DNA from: JANXQG01 sp963709175
GTDB lineage: Bacteria > Planctomycetota > Planctomycetia > Pirellulales > Thermoguttaceae
Assembly: GCA_963709175.1 (NCBI GenBank)
Contig: CAVPVK010000007.1
Coordinates: forward strand, 992,001 to 1,056,000
Direction of reading: 5' to 3'
Length of the DNA: 64,000 nucleotides
Of the stretch, positions 16,839-25,511 are shown piece by piece. Position 1 is the first letter of the stretch. Every line of letters begins with the position of its first letter. The notes beneath the pieces are model-generated. The model was not told the DNA's origin. It worked only from the letters and a program-made list of their open reading frames with translations, and searched no databases. A program made the position numbers and the translations under genes.

Positions 16839-18344
16839 TCAACCATTCCCAACCCGAGCCGACGCCACCGCCAAGGTCGATACGCCCTCCCCAGCTTTTT
16901 CGGTGATTGACCCCTGGTGGGCAGCAGTCGGCCGACCCTTGGCCGTACGCCTTAAGTGCGATCCCGTGATCTCTGCGTCGGTCGCGGCCAGGTGGATCGA
17001 TCCATCGGTGGCCGGACCAAGGAACGAACTGACCTTCGCCCCCTCAATATCGAGTACCACCACGCTGGCGATCGGATCGGGTTTCTCCTTCGGCACCGTC
17101 ACGCGAATCCCGTTCGGCTCGGCTTCGAATTTGAGCGCCTCGCTGGGCTGTGACAATAAGTAAGCCTTCGCGACCCGGCCGTTCACCGGCACCAGGAGCG
17201 AGCCGTCTTTCGGCCAATCGAATACGGTGAGGAAGAGTTTGCCCGGTTTTTGCGTCGCGCGGCCCCAGGCAAGCTGTTTCTTGAAGGGACCCGCGGTCGT
17301 GCCATAGAGCGATTCGCCGTTCTTCTTGAGCCAATCGCCCATCTCCTTCAACCGCTCGACCTCTGGCGCGGGGATGATGCCTTCGTCCGTTGGACCAACG
17401 TTGAGCAGATAATTCCCGCCCTTGCTGGCGATGTCGATCAGGTTGCGAAGCAGTTCTGTCGTCGATTTGAAATTATGATCGTTGGCAGAAAAGCCCCAAT
17501 TGCCATTGATCGTCATGCAAGTCTCCCAGTCGCGGTTGAGCCCCGACGCGGGGATGCTTTGCTCGGGAGTGCCGAAGTCGCCCGACCCATTCGCCCGGTC
17601 GTTGACGATCAGTTGCGGATCGAGTTGATGGAGGTAGCCCACCAGGTCCTTCCCGTCTTCCGAGGTCCAGCCGATCCAGCCGCCGTCGAACCAGATGACG
17701 CCCGGATGGTACTGGGTGATCAGATCCTTGAGCTGCGCCTTCATGTACGACGTGTATTTGGCCTTCTGCTCGGCATTGGAGAACTTTGTCGGGTTGTAGT
17801 CGGGGTGTTTATCGTCGGGCTTGGCGGCCGTCTGGTAAGGCGTATGCCAATCCATGATCGAATAATAGCAGCAAAATCGCACGCCATGCCGTTTACACGC
17901 CGCGCTCAATTGGGCGAGCGGATCCTGATGCCAGGGCGTCGCGTCGACGATGTTGTATTTCGTGGTGCTCGTCTTGAACATGCAGAACCCGTCGTGATGC
18001 TTGGCGGTGATCACCAGGTATTTCATGCCTGCATCGTGCGCGACCCGGGCCCATTGTTCGGCGTCGAACTTCGCCGGATTGAATTTCTTGGCATACTTCT
18101 CGTACTGGGCCAGCGGGACATGGTTGTTGGTCATGTACCATTCGCCGTCGGCCGGCACGGCATAGACTCCCCAATGGATGAACATGCCAAATCGGGCCTC
18201 ACGCCACCACCGCATGCGGGCGGCACGTTGCGAGAGCGTTTCGACGGCCGGTTTGACCGGTCCGCCCGTAGCCTGGGTTGGTGCGAAGGCCATGGTTCCA
18301 AGGACTAGAGTTATTGAGAACAGGCACGCAATGGCGATTTTCAT
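16839..18344 (-). CDS. Secreted alpha-L-fucosidase, GH29
   Basis: A signal peptide (MKIAIACLFSITLVLGTMAF) precedes a GH29 catalytic barrel. FGMFIHWGVY and YLVITAKHHDGFCMF are diagnostic. GVIWFDGGW carries the expected nucleophile Asp220, and ASKGGNYLLNVGPTDEG closes the barrel. A beta-sandwich domain runs to about residue 445. The last 50 residues lose similarity to family members, which suggests a frame break near 16990 and a missing C-terminal sandwich extension. A perfect AGGAGG lies 7 nt upstream of the ATG. It would release terminal L-fucose from glycans in the periplasm. Confidence 0.9.
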   Translation of the reverse strand: MKIAIACLFSITLVLGTMAFAPTQATGGPVKPAVETLSQRAARMRWWREARFGMFIHWGVYAVPADGEWYMTNNHVPLAQYEKYAKKFNPAKFDAEQWARVAHDAGMKYLVITAKHHDGFCMFKTSTTKYNIVDATPWHQDPLAQLSAACKRHGVRFCCYYSIMDWHTPYQTAAKPDDKHPDYNPTKFSNAEQKAKYTSYMKAQLKDLITQYHPGVIWFDGGWIGWTSEDGKDLVGYLHQLDPQLIVNDRANGSGDFGTPEQSIPASGLNRDWETCMTINGNWGFSANDHNFKSTTELLRNLIDIASKGGNYLLNVGPTDEGIIPAPEVERLKEMGDWLKKNGESLYGTTAGPFKKQLAWGRATQKPGKLFLTVFDWPKDGSLLVPVNGRVAKAYLLSQPSEALKFEAEPNGIRVTVPKEKPDPIASVVVLDIEGAKVSSFLGPATDGSIHLAATDAEITGSHLRRTAKGRPTAAHQGSITEKAGEGVSTLAVASARVGNG

Positions 18345-18384
18345 GAGAGACCTCCTAGCGGTAGGTGCGAAGGTTGGCGAGAAT

Positions 18385-18735
18385 TCAGACCGAACAGGTC
18401 ATATATTGATCCATGGTTGCCAGAAAAGCAAGCACGTTGGGAAAGCACGCAGTGGCGTCCATTTCCAATTCTTGTTCTCCATTATCCGTGAGTATCTCGA
18501 CGCCCTCGACGAGGGCCGGTTCAATTTCAGGCCCGGCTTTTGGTGCGGCATTTGCGACTTCCACGGCACCCATTGTTCCCGCCGGGATGGATAGGACGGC
18601 CCTCATTTTGCCGAATTGGCGCTGCTGGTCGCTCACGTCGGATTCGGCGATGCCCGGCACGCGGGCGGCCGTGGCTGGCCGCGATGTGACCTGTGGTTCG
18701 GCTACGTGGCGACAGGGAGAGTTGCTTGACGGCAA
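18385..18735 (-). CDS. Uncharacterised small protein
   Basis: The frame after residue 30 looks protein-like (DQQRQFGKMRAVLSIPAG, then ANAAPKAGPEIEPALVEG and an acidic end). It overlaps the end of the ABC ATPase fragment by 34 nt on the same strand. It could be a downstream partner or a remnant. No signal peptide, membrane segment or known motif; the start is not well supported. Confidence 0.35.
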   Translation of the reverse strand: MPSSNSPCRHVAEPQVTSRPATAARVPGIAESDVSDQQRQFGKMRAVLSIPAGTMGAVEVANAAPKAGPEIEPALVEGVEILTDNGEQELEMDATACFPNVLAFLATMDQYMTCSV

Positions 18736-19385
18736 AGATCGGCGTAGACGCCGGCGGCGGCCCGCAGTCGATCGGGACGCCCCTGCTCCACGATCCGCCC
18801 GTGACGGAAGACGATGATGAGATCGGCATCGCGGACCGTACTCAGTCGATGGGCGACGACGAAGCTCGTTCGGCCGTCCAGCAGCCGCGATAGGGCCTCC
18901 TGAATCCGCTGCTCCGTGAAGACGTCGATCGAGCTGGTCGCCTCGTCCAAGAGGAGAATACTCGGATCGGCGAGCATCGCTCGGGCAAAACAGACAATTT
19001 GCCGTTGGCCCAGCGAAAGACGGCTGCCCGATTCGCCGACCTGCGTCTGAAGCCCTTGCGAAAGTGACTCGATAAGGTCGAGACAGCCAGGCCGGATGAG
19101 CGACTCGGCCACCTGGTCGTCGCTGGCGTCGGGACGGCCCAGGCGGATGTTGTCGGCCACGGTGCCGCTGAAGAGAAAGTTCTGCTGCAAGACAATGCCG
19201 ATGTGGCGATGCAGCCAGCCCGAGTCGAGATCGCGAATGTCGTGGCCATCGACGAGCAGCCGGCCGGCGGTTGGCAGGTAGAACTTGGCCAGCAGATTCA
19301 CCAGCGTCGACTTTCCGCTGCCGGTGAGGCCAACCAGGGCGACAGTCTGGCCAGGTCTGACCGAAAAGCTGATTTCGTCGAGCAC
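18702..19385 (-). pseudogene. ABC-transporter ATPase domain, N-terminus missing
   Basis: The frame holds a complete nucleotide-binding domain: Walker A GLTGSGKST, a Q-loop VLQQNFLFSGT, signature SRLSLGQRQ, Walker B ILLLDEATSSID and the H-loop VVAHRLST. This is the exporter (MsbA/HlyB-like) type normally fused to six membrane helices. Here only VLDEISFSVRPGQ precedes Walker A; an in-frame stop lies just upstream and the transmembrane half is absent. The break sits about 80 bp from the start of the divergent GH99-like gene. Confidence 0.7.
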
Positions 19386-19475
19386 CGGGTACTATGGCCG
19401 AGGAATAACCGTGATTGGTTGTGAAGCTCCGTGCTCCTGATTACTATAGTTCTAAATTCATCGGGAGCTGGAAGA

Positions 19476-21289
19476 ATGAGACGATTGCAGCAAAACGCTG
19501 TATGCCAGTTTTCCTGGCTCAGGCTGTGGCTTGTGCTTGGAAGTGTCCTGGGAATCGCAAACCGGAGCAACGCTGAACCGCCGGTCCGGGACGATTTTAG
19601 TGATACTTGGGTCGCCACCGACGCCCTAGGACGAACGGTGGCGACGGCCGAGACCGCCGGTCCGCCGCGCCGCGATCGGACCGTGGCCATGTTCTATTTC
19701 CTCTGGCACGATCAGCTTGGCGCCGGCCACGGCCCGTTCGACGTCAGCAAGATCCTGGCCGCCGACCCGAAGGCCATACAGAAGGCCGCCGTCGCCGCCT
19801 TGGGGGCCATTGTACGCCGCGCATCACTGGGGCGAATCGATCTTCGGATACTACCTGGGCGACGATGCCTCCGTGCTGCGAAAACACGCCCAGATGCTTT
19901 CCGACGCGGGCGTCGATCTGATCATCTTCGACACCACCAATGGACCGACCTATCCTCGCAACTACCGAAACTGTTCGAGGTTTTCGGGGAGATGCGCCGG
20001 CTTGGGCAATCGCACGCCACAAGTGGCTTTCCTCTCGCCGTTTTGGAATCCTCGAGCGGTCGTCACCGACCCTTTACCGCGACGTGTACTCGAAACATCT
20101 TGGCGAGGAGTTGTGGTTCCGCTGGGAAGGCAAGCCCCTTATCCTGGCCGACCCCAACCAGGTGGACGCGGAGCCGCTCGCCTTCTTCACCTTCCGCAAA
20201 CCGCAGCCGAGCTACTTTGTAGGCCCCGCCGCGCCGAACATGTGGAGTTGGCTGGAGGTCTATCCGCAGCACGTTTTCCGCAACGCCGCCGGTGAGAAGG
20301 AGCAGATGTCGGTCGGCGTCGCCCAGAACGCCGTGGGTAACCGGCTGGGATCGATGTCGGAACCAGGAGCCCGAGGGCGATCGTTCCACGGAGGCCGTCA
20401 GGCCAGTGAGCCTGACGCCGTACTTCACGGATACAACTTGGCCGAGCAATGTGGCCGAGCATTGAAAGAGGATCCGCGGGCCGTCTTCGTTACCGGCTGG
20501 AACGAATGGATCGCCGGCCGGTTCGACGAGTTCAACGGCATTCGCACGCCGCCGATGTTCGTGGACCAGTTTGACCAGGAACACAGCCGTGACATTGAGC
20601 CGATGCGCGGTGGACATGGCGACAACTACTACTACCAGGCGGTTGATTTCATCCGGCGTTACAAGGGGGTCCGGCAGATTCCGCCTGTCACTCCCAGATC
20701 GATCCGGATCGACGGCCGGTTCGAGGACTGGCGATCGGTCGAGCCCGAGTATCGCGATACGATCGGCGACCCTGTCCGACGGAATCATCCGGGCTGGGGC
20801 TCTGCCGGGCCGTACGTCAACACGACCGGCCGCAACGATCTGGTCGCCGCGAAAGTAAGTTTCGACGCAAAGAACGTCTACTTCTATGTTCGCACCCAAG
20901 ACCCCATCACGCCCTCGACGGACCCGAACTGGATGATGCTGCTGATAGACGCCGATCATAATGCGGCCACGGGCTGGCTCGGCTATGACCTGATTGTCAA
21001 CCGTACGGGTGTCCGTTCGCGGGTCACCACGGTGGAGCGATGCATTGGCAACGGCTACCACTGGGGCTCGCCAGTCGATGTGCCGTACCGCGTATCCGGT
21101 AACGAGTTGGAACTGGCGATTCCACGATCCGTGCTGGGCATTTCGAAACTCCCGGCCATGATCGATTTCAAATGGGCCGACAACATTCAGCAGACTGGCC
21201 AGGCCAGTGATTTCACGCTCAACGGCGACGTGGCTCCTAACGATCGGTTCAATTACCGGGCCCGACTGGTCGAGCCATCGGCGCGGTAG
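19476..21289 (+). CDS. GH99/GH71-like glycosidase with CBM9-like tail (frame-broken)
   Basis: A signal peptide (MRRLQQNAVCQFSWLRLWLV) precedes RTVAMFYFLWHDQLG. Four indels in short G or C runs (about 19803, 19960, 19995 and 20070) must be repaired to read HHWGESIFGYYLGDDASVL, GVDLIIFDTTNG and RDVYSKHLGEELWFRW. The rest is one frame, with AVFVTGWNEWIAGRFDEF typical of GH99-like enzymes. A C-terminal domain follows (RIDGRFEDWRSVEPEYRD, then DPNWMMLLIDADHNAATGW) of the family 9 carbohydrate-binding type. About 604 residues. Probably a periplasmic endo-acting mannosidase-like hydrolase; the exact substrate is inference. Confidence 0.7.
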
Positions 21290-21293
21290 TCTG

Positions 21294-21523
21294 CTACGGC
21301 GACGACAAGGGGTGGATCTCCTCGATCGAGCCGCCTTCGCACTGAACCCAGCCGCATCCGCCTGTGACGATCAGCGTTTGCCCCAAGGGGATGGGTGTGC
21401 CATGCCGTGCGGGCTCCCGGCTCGAAGGTGACACAGCCGCCTGACGTGCGAGCCGGAGTCGGGACTTGAAACGGCGGATCGAACGCGCACTGTGCCGGTA
21501 AACCAATCAGCCGGTCCTTTCAC
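21294..21523 (-). pseudogene. Cupin-domain protein fragment
   Basis: Three frames joined read VKGPADWFTGTVRV, DPPFQVPTPARTSGGCVTFE, PGARTAWHTHPLGQTLIVTG and GCGWVQCEGGSIEEIHP. This is the N-terminal two thirds of a small cupin (the 'H-T-H...E' metal motif is present in HTHPLG). It needs two indels, one in a GGGG run. The rest of the barrel is missing: after EEIHP the frame ends at once. The fragment abuts the end of the GH99-like gene, so it is a real truncation as well as a frame-broken one. Confidence 0.5.
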
Positions 21524-21572
21524 GGAGGGCTAAGAGCCTATTCTTGTGATTCCATTGTACGAGAGCACATTC

Positions 21573-21830
21573 ATGCTCCGTCCAATTCTCGCAATCATTG
21601 CTGCCGGCTTGGTCCTCGCTGCAATTGAAGCCTTATCTGCCGCCAACCGTGCGACCTTGCCGGAAACCACGGAACCGGCGCTGAACTACACGGTGTCCTG
21701 GCCGGGGAAAACCTTCGCCGAAGCGAACAAGTGGGTGCAGACGGACGCGTCGGCAATGTTTGTCGCAAACGATGGCACCGTCTCTCTGAACGTCTTCTGG
21801 GAAGAAGGTGGGAGGAACGTCAGCGTCTAG
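21573..21830 (+). pseudogene. N-terminal fragment of a secreted hypothetical protein
   Basis: MLRPILAIIAAGLVLAAIEA forms a signal peptide, followed by YTVSWPGKTFAEANKWVQTD and NDGTVSLNVFWEEGGRNVSV. That pattern (a signal, WPG-x-F, KWVQ, FWEE-GRNV) starts a group of large secreted beta-propeller-type proteins in planctomycetes and verrucomicrobia, as far as I recall. Here a stop follows at once and the remaining several hundred residues are absent. Confidence 0.45.
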
Positions 21831-21900
21831 CGGCGCGAGCATTCCCTTCACCATCACGTCTCCTTTTAGGTTCGCAATATCTTTTGTTGAGTATCGCCGC

Positions 21901-23232
21901 TCATACGCACCACGGTTCCCGCATCGCACGAGACCTGAGACGATTGGCCTCAGGATCTCCCACGAATTCAGCCTTGAGCAGATCGAACTTCAGGTTTCGC
22001 TTCAACTGCTCGCAGATGTCGGCGGCAAGGCAGATGATCATGGACCTGTACATCACGTCGGGACCGGCCACCGTGCTCCGCCGCGACTTCACGCAGTTGA
22101 GAAAATCCCGCAGATGATGCATGGGGCGCTGCGTCCTGGCCATGTACTCATCCACGACCTTCTTGTATTCGGACAACAGCGCCGGCCGTGAGACGTCGGG
22201 TCTTGAATAACCATCGGCCGCCGCAACCCAGCCCTCGGGACCGTCGAACCGCTCGCCGCAAGACCCGTGCCAGTAATTGCAATCGCCGCCACGCGCCAGG
22301 ACCATCTTCACGCCGTTGGAAAAACGAGTCACCATCGCCCCATCGGGTGAATCGTATTGGAACTCGATCGACGAGACGCTCGACATGTCGAGACCCGGCA
22401 AAACCTGGGCAACGGTGTGCGCGCCCCACATGGCGACATCGGTGGCGAAATCATAAAAGTGATACCACCCGCCGCCGTTCACATATCCGCGGTTGTAAGG
22501 CCGCCAAGGACAGGGGCCGAGCCAAGCCTCCCAGTTCATTTCATCCTTGGGCGGCTCCGGTTCTGCCGGCAGCCAGTCGCGACGCATCCCGTCGCGCCAA
22601 CGACAGTCGGCATAGGCAGTATGGATCGGACCGAGGCGGCCGGTGCGGGCCATTTCGATGGCGAAGACGTGGTTTGCCTCACTGAGCCGCTGGGCTCCGG
22701 TCTGATAGACGCGGCCGTAATTCTGCGCCGTCTCGACCACCATCCGGCCTTGCGCCATAGTAAGACACGACGGCTTCTCGCAGAACACGTCCTTTCCCGC
22801 GCGCATGGCCATGATCGAGGCCGGCGCGTGCCAGCGGTCGCCGGTAGCAATCAGCACGGCGTCGACATCCGTTCGCTCGGCCAGGAACTGGCGAATGTCG
22901 TGATACGTGGCGCAATCTTTCGTGCCGTATCTACTGTCCACCATGTTTTTGATCGCGTCGCGCTGGCCCTTCCTGACGTCGCAGACCGCGACACACTGCA
23001 CGTCGGGTTCGCCAATCAGCGAACTTAGGTCGCCGCTGCCCCGGCCACCAAGTCCGATGCCGCCGAGGATGATCCGCTCGCTGGGCGCCACCGTCCCGCC
23101 CTTGCCCAAGGCCGATGCCGGGATAGGACACGGAAGCGCAATCGCACCTGCCGCCACGGAAATTCCCTGGAGGAACTTCCGCCTGTTCAGCCGCCCGCCC
23201 GCACCGCTGATTTTCTCGACCGGAATAGCCAT
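21901..23232 (-). CDS. Tat-exported Gfo/Idh/MocA oxidoreductase (second copy)
   Basis: A 443-residue protein. The Tat signal is NRRKFLQGISVAAGAIALP. The Rossmann motif IILGGIGLGGRGSGD is intact, EKP is at residues 152-154, and a dimer domain follows (GWYHFYDFATDVAMWGAHTV). The end, EANRLRSRAMREPWCV, is typical of the large planctomycete group. GAGAGGAG lies about 9 nt before the chosen ATG; an ATG ten codons earlier is possible. It lies 26 nt after the HEAT-repeat gene, same strand. Only distantly similar to the gene at 4193, so not a recent duplicate. Confidence 0.85.
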   Translation of the reverse strand: MAIPVEKISGAGGRLNRRKFLQGISVAAGAIALPCPIPASALGKGGTVAPSERIILGGIGLGGRGSGDLSSLIGEPDVQCVAVCDVRKGQRDAIKNMVDSRYGTKDCATYHDIRQFLAERTDVDAVLIATGDRWHAPASIMAMRAGKDVFCEKPSCLTMAQGRMVVETAQNYGRVYQTGAQRLSEANHVFAIEMARTGRLGPIHTAYADCRWRDGMRRDWLPAEPEPPKDEMNWEAWLGPCPWRPYNRGYVNGGGWYHFYDFATDVAMWGAHTVAQVLPGLDMSSVSSIEFQYDSPDGAMVTRFSNGVKMVLARGGDCNYWHGSCGERFDGPEGWVAAADGYSRPDVSRPALLSEYKKVVDEYMARTQRPMHHLRDFLNCVKSRRSTVAGPDVMYRSMIICLAADICEQLKRNLKFDLLKAEFVGDPEANRLRSRAMREPWCV

Positions 23233-23258
23233 CTTCAATTCTCCTCTCGGGGTTCTTC

Positions 23259-25208
23259 TCACTTCTCATCGCCCATTTGCTTCAGCAATTCTTCCGCGCG
23301 TTTCCTGACGGCGGGATCGTCCGCGGCAACTTTCACGACCTTCTCCAGCGCCGTCCTGGCCGCGCCGGCATACTGGTTCTTCTGCCGCTTCTCCGCAATC
23401 GCCATAACGGCCACCACGGCTTCCGCCTTGACGGAAGAGTCATCAAGGTACGGAACGATCAAGCCAAGCGATTCGCCGCCGGCCACACTGCCCAGCGATC
23501 CCAGCAGCATCCGCTTCTCCTCTTCACGCTGGATGATCGGCGCCGCCTGGCGGCAGATGGCCAGCTTGTCCCGGGCAGCAACGTTCCCTTGCAGGGCTAT
23601 TCCAAGATAACCGCGGAGGGCCAGGAGTTTATCCACCGGCTCGCTCGAATTCTTCGCCAGTTCCAGGAGAACGGGCGCCGCATCTGCGGACGTCCACCCG
23701 CTGAGCACGCGGACCGCCGTGGCGTGAACTTCCTTGTTGGCGTCATCAACGGCGCGGCGAACCGCTTTGACGGCATCCGGCCCGCCCGCCACGCGCAACG
23801 CCCTTAGCAAGGCCGGCTTCACGGCTGGCCTCGCTCTTGACAGAGCGTCTGCCAGGTTCCGCGTGCAAGCCTCTTTATCGCCTGCCATGGGGCAGACGGA
23901 GCCCAACATTCTCTCATAAAGGCCAATTTCTCCGCCATCGGCAGATTTCAACAGCATGTCGATCAGCACCGGGATCCCGCCCGCGCCCGTCAATTCAACG
24001 TAACTCTTGGCGGCAGCCGTCCTGATCGAGAGATCCCTGTCCGACATAGTTCTTAGAAGCGCCGGCACCGCACTGGCAACCCGTCGCTGCCCGGCAATCT
24101 CGAGCATCTTGAGCAGCAGGGCCGGTTCCGGGCTTTCCAGGATCTTGACGATTTTCGCGTCGACCTCGGGGCCGGGCAGATTGGCCACGACGGTGGCGGC
24201 AGCCCGACCGATTGCATCGTTCTTATCCTGCATAAGCTCGACGATCACGGGTACGGCCGACGCATCGCCTATCTCGCCCACGGACTGGATCGCCTCAAGA
24301 CGAACGTCCTTTTCGCCCTTCTTCGCCATTTCCAGCAACAACGGCAATGCCGCCTTGTCACCGCGCTGGCCGAGTATCTTGACCACGGGAACGACCCGGT
24401 CTGCCGGCAGTTTGCCGGCTTCCGACACAAGCAAGCCGGTGACCTCGTGCTCTTTCATTCCGGCGGCAACGCGCAATGCCATTGCAAACACACAGAACTC
24501 GTTGTCGTGGAGCATGTTGCTTAGCACCTTCATGCCGCCGGCGCGATCACAAAGCACAGCACCGCGAAGGGCCGCGGCACGGAACCGCACCGGCAGATTC
24601 TGCGCCAGCATGCCGTCATAGATGTGCTTTGCCTCGCCTTGTTGACCCTGTGCAGCCAGGTTGGTCCCGCACGTCAACAGGCCGTCGCAGATCCTGCTGA
24701 TGTTATCTCCCTTTGCGTCTTTCAGAGCATCAAGCAGCGCCTTGCCGGCTGCCGCAGTTCCGATCCGCCCCAGCGAGATTGCCGTCGTGCGAACGACGTC
24801 GCCATCGCGGTGACCTAGGTACTTTTCAAGCAACCCTACTGCTGTAGAATCGCGCCTTACCCCGATCGAGATGATTACTCCCGACAGAAGTTTGCCGCTG
24901 AGTTTGTCAAGCGCCGCTCGCAGCGCTTCATCGACGCTCTTGTCCGGGATCGCCTCAATCGCGTAACGTGCCCTGTGCGAGAGTTGCTCGTTTCCCAGCA
25001 TTCCTGCCAGAACCGGCACACAGTCCTTGTCACCGACACGCACTAAATCTTCGCATGCCGCCGACTTCTGTTCGAAGGGAGCATCCGACTTCAGCACCGC
25101 CAATGCCTTGGCGCGAACGTCGGCGGCAGTGTCCCCGAGTACCGGCGCCGCGGTAAGCATGCCAACCACTAATGACAGCGGAACTGCAAACAACAAGTTC
25201 TTATTCAT
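23259..25208 (-). CDS. Secreted HEAT-repeat protein
   Basis: The 649-residue protein begins with a signal peptide (MNKNLLFAVPLSLVVGMLTA). Nearly the whole remainder is made of about 40-residue alpha-helical repeats of the HEAT/PBS type, such as DVRLEAIQSVGEIGDASAVP and SIRTAAAKSYVELTG. Such solenoids act as protein-binding scaffolds; partner unknown. AAAGGGG precedes the ATG. Its start overlaps by 8 nt the stop of a hydrolase fragment (ATGAATAA), and its stop lies 26 nt before the Gfo/Idh gene. It was probably the middle gene of a three-gene unit. Confidence 0.8.
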   Translation of the reverse strand: MNKNLLFAVPLSLVVGMLTAAPVLGDTAADVRAKALAVLKSDAPFEQKSAACEDLVRVGDKDCVPVLAGMLGNEQLSHRARYAIEAIPDKSVDEALRAALDKLSGKLLSGVIISIGVRRDSTAVGLLEKYLGHRDGDVVRTTAISLGRIGTAAAGKALLDALKDAKGDNISRICDGLLTCGTNLAAQGQQGEAKHIYDGMLAQNLPVRFRAAALRGAVLCDRAGGMKVLSNMLHDNEFCVFAMALRVAAGMKEHEVTGLLVSEAGKLPADRVVPVVKILGQRGDKAALPLLLEMAKKGEKDVRLEAIQSVGEIGDASAVPVIVELMQDKNDAIGRAAATVVANLPGPEVDAKIVKILESPEPALLLKMLEIAGQRRVASAVPALLRTMSDRDLSIRTAAAKSYVELTGAGGIPVLIDMLLKSADGGEIGLYERMLGSVCPMAGDKEACTRNLADALSRARPAVKPALLRALRVAGGPDAVKAVRRAVDDANKEVHATAVRVLSGWTSADAAPVLLELAKNSSEPVDKLLALRGYLGIALQGNVAARDKLAICRQAAPIIQREEEKRMLLGSLGSVAGGESLGLIVPYLDDSSVKAEAVVAVMAIAEKRQKNQYAGAARTALEKVVKVAADDPAVRKRAEELLKQMGDEK

Positions 25209-25449
25209 TTAACGCCCCTTTCAGGTATGCCTTGCCTTCTTGGTCCCCGCGAACACTGCCATTGTAACGTTCAAGAAACTGAATATCCAGCACCACTTTC
25301 GCATACCACAACACGATATTCGCGTGGCTCGCGCCTCTGACGACGACCGGTTCGACATGAAGATACTCGCGCGCGGCCCACTGCTCCCATTCCGGCCGAA
25401 TCGTGTCGTCCTTTTCGCCGTAGATGTAGACGTCGGCATCGCGAGCAAT
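25201..25449 (-). pseudogene. C-terminal fragment of an alpha/beta-hydrolase-like protein
   Basis: A frame with no start codon encodes 82 residues: IARDADVYIYGEKDDTIRPE, WEQWAAREYLHVEPVVVRGA, SHANIVLWYAKVVLDIQF and a charged end GDQEGKAYLKGALNE. The strand-turn 'YIYGEKDD' followed about 25 residues later by 'GASHANI' matches the catalytic Asp and His turns at the end of alpha/beta hydrolases. An in-frame TAA at 25450-25452 closes it upstream, so the catalytic serine part is lost. Its stop overlaps the HEAT-gene start, evidence of a former operon. Confidence 0.5.
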
Positions 25450-25511
25450 TTATTCAAATTGTCTGCACTGTCTGACCGCCACGGCAGCCGGTCAGTTGCA
25501 ATACTTAGTTG

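Noticed and set aside
17250..18308. A 352-codon open frame on the plus strand
   Set aside because: Antisense shadow of the GH29 fucosidase.
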